This document shows positions 1-5,494 of a stretch of DNA of 9,789 nt, one piece after another (positions within the stretch are counted from its first letter, which is position 1; every line of letters begins with the position of its first letter). The notes beneath the pieces are model-generated. The model was not told the origin of the DNA and ran no database searches. It worked only from the letters and a program-made list of their open reading frames with translations. A program made the position numbers and the translations under genes. Origin of the DNA: CAYXSX01 sp964493095 (GTDB lineage: Bacteria; Pseudomonadota; Alphaproteobacteria; Micavibrionales; Micavibrionaceae); the NCBI GenBank assembly GCA_964493095.1, contig CAZBNG010000083.1, positions 1-9,789 on the forward strand. The letters are read 5' to 3'.

Positions 1-779
1 GCCTGGGTGAAGCGGAAGATGTTGTCGACGAAGAACAGCACGTCCTGGCCTTCCTCGTCACGGAAGTACTCGGCCAGGGTCAGACCGGTCAGGCCGACGC
101 GCGCACGGGCACCCGGCGGCTCGTTCATCTGACCGTAGACCAGCGCGGCCTTGGAGCCCGGGCCGTCCTCGACGATAACGCCGGACTCGACCATCTCGTG
201 GTAGAGGTCGTTACCCTCACGGGTACGCTCGCCCACGCCGGCGAACACGGAGTAACCGCCGTGCGCCTTCGCGACGTTGTTGATCAGCTCCATGATGAGC
301 ACGGTCTTGCCCACGCCGGCGCCGCCGAACAGGCCGATCTTGCCGCCCTTGGCATAGGGGCACAGCAGGTCGACAACCTTAATACCGGTTACGAGCTGCT
401 CGACTTCCGTCGCCTGATCGGCAAAAGCGGGCGCTTCGCGGTGAATGCCCCATTTCTGCTTGGTTTTCAGGGCCGGGCCTTCGTCGATAACTTCGCCCGT
501 CACGTTCATGATGCGGGAGAGAACCTCGGGGCCGACCGGAACCTGAATGGAGTTTCCGGTATCGACAACCTCGGCGCCGCGCACCAGACCGTCCGTCATA
601 TCCATGGCAATCGCGCGCACGGTATTCTCGCCAAGGTGCTGCGCCACTTCCAGAACCAACTTCTGACCGTTGTTGTTCGTCTCCAGCGCGTTCAAAATCG
701 CGGGAACTTCACCTTCCTCGAACTGAACGTCCACAACGGCGCCCAGAACCTGCAGAATTTTACCTTTTGCTTTTGCCAT
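1..779 (-). CDS. atpD: F1-ATP synthase subunit beta, N-terminal part (cut by left edge)
   Basis: This is the catalytic beta subunit of the membrane-associated F1Fo ATP synthase, which makes ATP from ADP and phosphate using the proton gradient. I translated the minus strand from ATG 779 and got 259 uninterrupted codons. The start MAKAKGKILQVLGAVVDVQF is the typical beta-barrel N-terminus. The Walker A loop GGAGVGKT lies at residues 152-159 with Lys158 binding phosphate. The catalytic GERTREGND stretch is at 183-191, with the expected catalytic Glu184 and Arg185. The Walker B strand LFFVDN, with Asp252, is at 248-253. The rest of the nucleotide-binding domain and the C-terminal helical domain lie beyond the edge. 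A GAGGA ribosome site sits about 11 nt upstream of the ATG. It is the last gene of the atp cluster visible here and follows the 74-codon ORF by 31 nt. Its codons are GC-rich, unlike that ORF. The identification is essentially certain. Confidence 0.98.
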   Translation of the reverse strand, partial: MAKAKGKILQVLGAVVDVQFEEGEVPAILNALETNNNGQKLVLEVAQHLGENTVRAIAMDMTDGLVRGAEVVDTGNSIQVPVGPEVLSRIMNVTGEVIDEGPALKTKQKWGIHREAPAFADQATEVEQLVTGIKVVDLLCPYAKGGKIGLFGGAGVGKTVLIMELINNVAKAHGGYSVFAGVGERTREGNDLYHEMVESGVIVEDGPGSKAALVYGQMNEPPGARARVGLTGLTLAEYFRDEEGQDVLFFVDNIFRFTQ

Positions 780-810
780 GTTTTCTTTTTCCTCTTTTTA
801 AAAAACTTTA

Positions 811-1035
811 TTAGCGCTCTGCGGTTAGCAGCTCCACGGGTATCCTTAAAATACCATCTTCCATACCGTGGTCTTCTTTCCACGCAGCGGTATGACAGTC
901 AGGAATATCCACGTGATCAACACCTTGAGCGGCAGCAAACGCTGCCATTGCTTCTTTTCTTGTTTTATCAAGCCCCAACTCTTCAATGTCACTTTCTGTG
1001 GCTTGCCTTATCGTACCTGCTACTATTACTCCCAT
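811..1035 (-). CDS. Unknown 74-residue protein between atpG and atpD
   Basis: I do not recognise this protein. It is a 74-codon ORF starting at ATG 1035 with a good Shine-Dalgarno sequence (AGGGAG, about 7 nt before the ATG) and ending in TAA 31 nt before atpD. It lies on the same strand as the atp genes, so it is probably co-transcribed with them. The product begins MGVIVAGTIRQATESDIEEL, is acidic overall, and has an Ala-rich helical middle (around residues 28-37) followed by a His/Asp/Cys-containing patch (around 40-56). There is no signal peptide or membrane segment. Codon use (ATA, AGG, AGA, GTA) is AT-richer than in atpG and atpD, which suggests a later arrival in the operon. It is not the epsilon subunit (atpC), which normally follows atpD and has a different sequence. 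The good ribosome site and sensible composition favour a real gene, but I cannot exclude a chance ORF. Confidence 0.55.
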   Translation of the reverse strand: MGVIVAGTIRQATESDIEELGLDKTRKEAMAAFAAAQGVDHVDIPDCHTAAWKEDHGMEDGILRIPVELLTAER

Positions 1036-1142
1036 TTTTTAGTCTCCCTTTACTCAGTTTATGTTAACATTCTTATGTCTATAAACCATTCCTCCGTAAA
1101 TAAAAAGCCCTTCAAACACATACAATTCATGGACAATAGCGC

Positions 1143-2042
1143 CTAAACGGCTTCCGCACCGGAAATAATTTCAATCAGTTCCTTCGTAATATAGGCCTGA
1201 CGGGCGCGGTTATATTGCAGCGACAGGTCCTTGATCATGTCCCCGGCGTTGCGAGTGGCGTTATCCATCGCCGTCATACGCGCCGCCTGCTCACCCGCCG
1301 CGCTGTCCAGCAGGGCGGAGTAAATCTGCACGGCTATATTGCGCGGCAGCAGGCTTTGCAAAATCTTTTCCTCTTCCGGCTCAAAGGCGTAAGGAGAAAC
1401 GGGTTCACCCGATGTCTCTTCTTCCTGCTCTTCATGCCCTTCCGGCAGCTTGAAGGGGATTAACTGCTGCACGGTCGGCGCCTGAACCAGGACGGACTGG
1501 AAACTGTTATAAATCATCGTGCAGACATCAAACGCGCCTTCCTCGAATTTCTCAAGGATGTATTCCGTGATCTTGGCGGTTTCGGCGAACTCGATTTTGC
1601 TTTTGCCCATCAGGCCCATAAAGCTGTGCCAGATATCGGAACCAAAACCGCGGCGCAGGGCATCGCGGCCTTTACGGCCCACACAAAGGATTGAAACGTC
1701 TTTGCCCGCCCCGCGCAGTTCGATAATCTTGTTACGGGCAGCCTTAGCCACGTTGGCATTAAAGCCGCCGCACAGACCGCGATCCGCGGTTACAAGCACA
1801 ATGAGGTGGCGTTGTTCGCTGCCCGTCCCCACCAGCAGCTTGGAACTTCCTTCGTTCACCACGACGTTTTTCGCCACGCGGGCCAGCATCGCCGCCATCG
1901 ACTGCGCATAAGGCTGGGAAGCCTCGGCCTGCTCCTGCGCCTTGCGCAACTTGGAGGCCGCCACCATTTTCATGGCGGAGGTAATCTTGCGGGTCGATTT
2001 AACCGATTTAATCCGGTCTCTGTATTCTCTTAAACTGGGCAT
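1143..2042 (-). CDS. atpG: F1-ATP synthase subunit gamma
   Basis: This is the central rotor shaft of the F1 motor, which couples proton flow through Fo to conformational change in the alpha3beta3 ring. The 299-residue product is slightly longer than the usual 285-292. The N-terminal coiled-coil helix MPSLREYRDRIKSVKSTRKI continues into the family-typical KMVAASKLRKAQ. TADRGLCGGFN lies at residues 85-95 in the Rossmann-like domain. The C-terminal helix contains EQAARMTAMDNATRNA (251-266) and ends NRARQAYITKELIEIISGAEAV (278-299), the classic gamma C-terminus. A Glu-rich loop at about 201-226 accounts for the extra length. The start is ATG 2042 with a weak GAGAAAG ribosome site, and the stop is TAG. 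The 3' end of the 101-codon ORF runs 13 nt into this gene, so translation could be coupled to it. The call is firm. Confidence 0.98.
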   Translation of the reverse strand: MPSLREYRDRIKSVKSTRKITSAMKMVAASKLRKAQEQAEASQPYAQSMAAMLARVAKNVVVNEGSSKLLVGTGSEQRHLIVLVTADRGLCGGFNANVAKAARNKIIELRGAGKDVSILCVGRKGRDALRRGFGSDIWHSFMGLMGKSKIEFAETAKITEYILEKFEEGAFDVCTMIYNSFQSVLVQAPTVQQLIPFKLPEGHEEQEEETSGEPVSPYAFEPEEEKILQSLLPRNIAVQIYSALLDSAAGEQAARMTAMDNATRNAGDMIKDLSLQYNRARQAYITKELIEIISGAEAV

Positions 2043-2335
2043 CTTTCTCTGTTTTCTATACCTGTGTACATTCCTGGCATTGATACATTTTTAACCAAAG
2101 GGCCCCATTTAAAACCGCCGGGACTTACCTTCATTACATAGTTTGTTTCAACTGAAGAACGCGGCATTGCATCACCTAACGATTTCGCTGTCGCCACGCG
2201 GGGGGTCCAACTATGTGTGTCAGCGACAAGCCAGCCAGCCCTTTCTTCCTGTGCCACTCTTATTGCATGCGCTAAAAGTGTCTTTCTTCCTCTAAAAAAA
2301 ACTGTTGTATAAAATCTGTTACTCAAGCCTTTCAT
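2030..2335 (-). CDS. Unknown 101-residue ORF between atpA and atpG
   Basis: I do not recognise this ORF. It starts at ATG 2335, only 8 nt after the atpA stop, and its TAA lies inside the fourth and fifth codons of atpG (13-nt overlap). It therefore fills the alpha-gamma junction almost exactly. The predicted product is basic, begins MKGLSNRFYTTVFFRGRKTL, has a Trp/His/Arg-containing middle (around residues 34-48), and has no evident signal peptide or membrane helix. No clear Shine-Dalgarno precedes the ATG, so translation would have to be coupled to atpA termination. Codons are AT-rich with many AGA and ATA, unlike the flanking subunit genes. The tight packing against both neighbours argues for a real coupled gene. 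The missing ribosome site and the lack of a recognisable family leave open a decayed insertion or a chance ORF. Confidence 0.42.
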   Translation of the reverse strand: MKGLSNRFYTTVFFRGRKTLLAHAIRVAQEERAGWLVADTHSWTPRVATAKSLGDAMPRSSVETNYVMKVSPGGFKWGPLVKNVSMPGMYTGIENRERCPV

Positions 2336-2343
2336 TTAAGTAA

Positions 2344-3897
2344 TTACGCCGCTTCTTTTTTGCCCGCGGAAAAACCCTTCGTGAAATCGGCCAGGAACTT
2401 GTTCATTTCCTCTTCGAGTTTCTCATCCAGCTTTTTCTCGGTGCGGATTTTCTCCAGTATCTTGCTGCCCGCGCTGCGGATGGATTCCAGCAAACGCGCT
2501 TCATACAGGTTGACCTGCTCCACCGGCACACCATCCAGATAGCCGCGCGTTCCCGCGAAAATCACGAAAACCTGCTCCTCCACCGTCAGCGGGGAGTATT
2601 GCGGCTGCTTGAGAAGCTGCGTCAGGCGCGCGCCGCGAGCCAGCAGTTTCTGCGTAGAAGCGTCCAGATCAGAGGCAAACTGCGCGAAAGCTTCCATCTC
2701 ACGGTACTGGGCAAGCTCAAGCTTGATCGTACCGGCAACCTGTTTCATGGCCTTGATCTGCGCCGCCGAGCCCACGCGGGAAACGGACGCGCCCACATCG
2801 ATCGCCGGACGAATGCCTTTAAAGAACAGGCCGGTTTCAAGGAAAATCTGGCCGTCGGTAATGGAAATCACGTTGGTCGGGATGTAAGCGGAAATATCGC
2901 CCGCCTGCGTTTCAATGATCGGCAACGCCGTCAGGGAACCGCCGCCGTTTTCATCGGACATCTTCGCCGCGCGCTCCAGCAAGCGGGAGTGAATGTAGAA
3001 AACATCACCCGGGTAAGCTTCGCGTCCGGGGGGACGGCGGAGCAGAAGGGACACCTGACGATACGCTACGGCCTGTTTCGAAAGGTCGTCATAGATCACA
3101 AGGCCGTGCATGCCGTTATCACGGAAAAACTCACCCATCGCCGCACCCGTGTAAGGGGCCAAGTACTGCAGCGGCGCCGCTTCGGAGGCCGTTGCCGCAA
3201 TCACGATGGAGTATTCCATTGCGCCCTGCTCTTCCAGCTCCTTCACCAACTGCGCCACGGTGGAGCGCTTCTGACCGATGGAAACATAAATACAGTAGAG
3301 CTTCTCTTTTTCATCCTTTGCAGCAGCGTTTGTCGTTTTCTGGTTGATGATCGTGTCCACCGCCACAGCCGTTTTACCGGTCTGGCGGTCGCCGATGATC
3401 AACTCGCGCTGGCCACGGCCGACGGGAACCAGCGCATCGATGGCCTTAAGCCCCGATTGCATCGGCTCGAAAACGGACTGGCGCGGAATAATGCCCGGCG
3501 CTTTGACTTCGATGCGGCGCTTTTGCTTGCTTTTAATCGGGCCTTTACCGTCAATGGGATTGCCCAGCGCGTCAACCACGCGGCCCAGCAGTTCCTTACC
3601 AACGGGCACTTCCACGATCTTGCCGGTACGGCGGACGATATCGCCCTCTTTAATATCGCGGTCATCGCCGAAAATAACGATACCGACGTTGTCGGTTTCC
3701 AGGTTCAGCGCCATGCCCTTGATGCCGGAGGGGAATTCCACCATCTCGCCTGCCTGCACATTGTCCAGACCGTAAACGCGGGCCACGCCGTCACCAACGG
3801 AGAGCACCTGCCCGATCTCGGCGACATCGGCCTGCGCCCCGAAATTGGCGATCTGGTCTTTCAACACTTTTGAAATTTCTGCGGCTTTAATTTCCAT
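2344..3897 (-). CDS. atpA: F1-ATP synthase subunit alpha
   Basis: This is the non-catalytic nucleotide-binding subunit that alternates with beta in the F1 hexamer. The 517-residue product is close to the usual 505-515 and starts MEIKAAEISKVLKDQI. The beta-barrel domain includes VGDGVARVYGL (34-44). The Walker A loop GDRQTGKT is at 169-176, with the Gln typical of alpha subunits. LVIYDDLSKQAVAYRQ (266-281) is the Walker B region, and SVSRVGSAAQIKAMK (371-385) carries the conserved Arg374 that reaches the catalytic site. The loop at 185-201 (NQKTTNAAAKDEKEKLY) is longer than in E. coli and resembles the alphaproteobacterial form. The start ATG 3897 has a strong GAGGAAGAGG ribosome site 5 nt or more upstream. 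It lies 45 nt after the atpH stop, in operon arrangement. The call is certain. Confidence 0.99.
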   Translation of the reverse strand: MEIKAAEISKVLKDQIANFGAQADVAEIGQVLSVGDGVARVYGLDNVQAGEMVEFPSGIKGMALNLETDNVGIVIFGDDRDIKEGDIVRRTGKIVEVPVGKELLGRVVDALGNPIDGKGPIKSKQKRRIEVKAPGIIPRQSVFEPMQSGLKAIDALVPVGRGQRELIIGDRQTGKTAVAVDTIINQKTTNAAAKDEKEKLYCIYVSIGQKRSTVAQLVKELEEQGAMEYSIVIAATASEAAPLQYLAPYTGAAMGEFFRDNGMHGLVIYDDLSKQAVAYRQVSLLLRRPPGREAYPGDVFYIHSRLLERAAKMSDENGGGSLTALPIIETQAGDISAYIPTNVISITDGQIFLETGLFFKGIRPAIDVGASVSRVGSAAQIKAMKQVAGTIKLELAQYREMEAFAQFASDLDASTQKLLARGARLTQLLKQPQYSPLTVEEQVFVIFAGTRGYLDGVPVEQVNLYEARLLESIRSAGSKILEKIRTEKKLDEKLEEEMNKFLADFTKGFSAGKKEAA

Positions 3898-3942
3898 CTT
3901 TTCCTCTTCCTCGGTTTAATTCTTTATTTATAAGGGGATTAA

Positions 3943-4533
3943 TTAGCTAACTTGTTTCAAAACGACGTTCTGGTTGGCACCCGTGCTCATGGCGGTGTGC
4001 AGACGCTCCAGCTTGCGGCGCACGGAATCATCAATCATCTGTGATCCCACGGTAACGATCATACCGCCCAGAATGGCCGGATCGGTGGTCATTTCCAGCA
4101 TCACGTCCGCGCCCACGGCCTTGGATATAGAATCCTGCAAGGCCTTTGTCTGCGTCGCGGTTAACGCCGTGGCTGTTTGCACCTTCGCCGTGACTTCGCC
4201 CCGGCGCTGGGAAATTTCCTTTAGCGCGGCGGCAATAATGCCCTCCAGCGCGTTCACGCGGCTGTTTTGCGCCAACACGCCCAGAAAGTTTTTCGTCAGT
4301 TTCTGGAACTTCGCCTTTGTGGCCAGCGCCATCAGGGCATTAAGCTGCGATTCCCTGTTTCCCGCGGGGGAGCGAATCAGGTTTTGCAGGTCTGCGGAAG
4401 ATTCGATCATGGAGCTGAGCTCCTGCAGGTCCTTTTCGACCTTGCCGACCGCCTTTGAATCAGCGGCCAGATCAATGAAAGCCCGTGCATAGCGCGAAGT
4501 TACAACGGAAGATACGGGCGTGGCTGCGGTCAA
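3943..4533 (-). CDS. atpH: F1-ATP synthase subunit delta (OSCP-like), TTG start
   Basis: The delta subunit forms the peripheral stalk cap that holds the alpha3beta3 head to subunit b. The 196-residue product has the N-terminal helical domain containing SRYARAFIDLA (13-23). It also has the C-terminal family signature around 151-178 (DPAILGGMIVTVGSQMIDDS and following). The start used here is TTG at 4533-4531. AAAAGGAC lies upstream, leaving about 9 nt to the TTG, which is good spacing. No ATG occurs before residue 42, which is well inside the conserved domain, so TTG is the only sensible start. It is the first gene of the atp cluster in this window. The divergent region 4534-4702 upstream must hold its promoter, but I see no convincing -35/-10 pair on this strand. 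In many relatives priA lies just upstream on the same strand; here an opposite-strand gene separates the two. Confidence 0.96.
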   Translation of the reverse strand: MTAATPVSSVVTSRYARAFIDLAADSKAVGKVEKDLQELSSMIESSADLQNLIRSPAGNRESQLNALMALATKAKFQKLTKNFLGVLAQNSRVNALEGIIAAALKEISQRRGEVTAKVQTATALTATQTKALQDSISKAVGADVMLEMTTDPAILGGMIVTVGSQMIDDSVRRKLERLHTAMSTGANQNVVLKQVS

Positions 4534-4622
4534 TGTTCTACGTCCTTTTCAAGTCGGCTCTGAATAAATTGTTGGGCGAGGATTTAGCACACCAAAACGC
4601 AGGGTGCAAGTGTTTGAGAGCA

Positions 4623-4660
4623 TGGTTTTTGAACAATTAATGACCTTGCTTCAAAAACCA
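4623..4660. repeat. 11-bp perfect inverted repeat in the atpH/4703 divergent region
   Basis: TGGTTTTTGAA (4623-4633) is perfectly complementary to TTCAAAAACCA (4650-4660), with a 16-nt spacer. It lies 8 bp upstream of the -35 box of the plus-strand gene at 4703 and about 90 bp upstream of atpH. No T-run follows on either strand, so it is a poor terminator. The position fits an operator for a dimeric regulator of one or both divergent genes. That role is inferred; only the symmetry is observed. Confidence 0.5.
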
Positions 4661-4668
4661 CAAAAATC

Positions 4669-4696
4669 TTGAAATATGTAAATTAATGTTTATAAT
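4669..4696 (+). promoter_or_regulatory. Near-consensus sigma70-type promoter for the 4703 gene
   Basis: The -35 box TTGAAA (4669-4674) and a perfect -10 box TATAAT (4691-4696) are separated by 16 bp. Transcription would begin about 7 nt past the -10 box, at or next to the A of ATG 4703. The gene has no Shine-Dalgarno sequence, and an in-frame TAA at 4679-4681 excludes a longer protein. The arrangement therefore predicts a leaderless mRNA. This is the strongest promoter-like sequence I see in the window. Confidence 0.75.
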
Positions 4697-4702
4697 GACC
4701 GC

Positions 4703-5473
4703 ATGCAAACGGTACCAGACCACCTTAATATTGACCTTATGCTCAAAAGAGCATTCGGGGATGCTGACGGAACATTTCCATCAGTGCCTGTTCTTCGTCC
4801 GGAAGATGACGATAAAATCATCTGGAACCCGCCTGATTTGGCCGAAACTACCTCCAAGCTTCAGCAGAAAGAAATAAGAGGCATTATAATCGGAGCAGAT
4901 GTTCCTTATCAGGAACCGCAACTTATCACGCCAAGTGAAATAGACGTTATTAAAACTACACTGTCAGAAGCAGCCATCAAAAAAGGTGGGGAGATCACTT
5001 ACACGCCCAAAAATTGCAATCTTGCTGTATTACCCTTCAATTTGTCTGCTGCATTTGAAAAAATAGCCTTCTTACGTAGCTCTATGCCTTTGCTTAGTGA
5101 AGATTATGTCTGTATATCCCTTCTGGCTGATACGCCCGGATTAGAAGCAATTCCCCCGACCCCTTTCTTTCATCAGGACGGAATAGGTACAATACATATG
5201 ACACTAGCGGGCGCCGCCCTGCAAATACTGGTTGGCGATTTGACGAAACAGGAGAGAGGTTTTCTTAAGGCGCTCGAAGAAGAAATAAGCGAGATTCATC
5301 TCGAAGAAGGAGACAGCAACCTGCATAAGTGTGTTTTAAATAACATACCTCAGTGGCAAAGCAGAATTCGGAGCGTTCCCGTTGGTCATGCTATCATAAT
5401 GGGTGATATGTACCATCAGACGTCTTCAGTATTACAGGATGAAGGGCGGGTTGCTTTACTCTGTTTTGCCTGA
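4703..5473 (+). CDS. Unknown protein, possible double-stranded beta-helix Fe(II)/2OG-type oxygenase
   Basis: I do not recognise a named family. The 256-residue product is soluble, without signal peptide or membrane helices. Its C-terminal half carries a pattern seen in Fe(II)/2-oxoglutarate oxygenase folds. FFHQDG holds His157-x-Asp159, and VPVGHAIIMGD (225-235) resembles the strand and turn before the distal histidine. MYHQTS follows with His238, then Arg249 after exactly ten intervening residues (H-x10-R), the spacing used to bind 2-oxoglutarate. The residues between (161-224) include a Glu-rich helical insert (about 182-204). The N-terminal half is unassigned. It lies on the strand opposite to priA and atpH, between them, and ends 21 nt from the priA stop (convergent). 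Codon use is AT-richer than the flanking genes, hinting at acquisition. The start ATG 4703 is the first in-frame ATG after a TAA. The gene is likely real; the enzymatic assignment is inference only. Confidence 0.85.
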   Translation: MQTVPDHLNIDLMLKRAFGDADGTFPSVPVLRPEDDDKIIWNPPDLAETTSKLQQKEIRGIIIGADVPYQEPQLITPSEIDVIKTTLSEAAIKKGGEITYTPKNCNLAVLPFNLSAAFEKIAFLRSSMPLLSEDYVCISLLADTPGLEAIPPTPFFHQDGIGTIHMTLAGAALQILVGDLTKQERGFLKALEEEISEIHLEEGDSNLHKCVLNNIPQWQSRIRSVPVGHAIIMGDMYHQTSSVLQDEGRVALLCFA

Positions 5474-5494
5474 TTCTCTCATATGACGAGAAAT

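Noticed and set aside
198..1067. 289-codon plus-strand ORF opposite atpD and the 74-codon ORF
   Set aside because: It is antisense to the confirmed atpD reading frame and ends in a low-complexity Leu-rich tail made from the AT-rich gap.
1054..1089. 11-residue peptide after a strong GGAGG (1095-1091, minus strand) upstream of the 74-codon ORF
   Set aside because: Only one base separates GGAGG from the ATG, too close for normal initiation, and nothing else supports a leader peptide. It may be a relic ribosome site.
1036..1142. Possible terminator after atpG (AAGCC pairing with GGCTTTTT on the minus strand)
   Set aside because: The 5-bp stem would enclose a loop of about 40 nt and would cut the operon before atpD; not convincing.
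2599..3873. 424-codon plus-strand ORF antisense to atpA
   Set aside because: It lies wholly within atpA, whose product is unmistakable; long antisense frames are common opposite codon-biased genes. The translation resembles no protein I know.
4581..4609. Possible atpH promoter on the minus strand (TTGCAC, 17 bp, TAAATC)
   Set aside because: Each box matches only three of six consensus positions, which chance easily gives. The real promoter cannot be chosen by eye.
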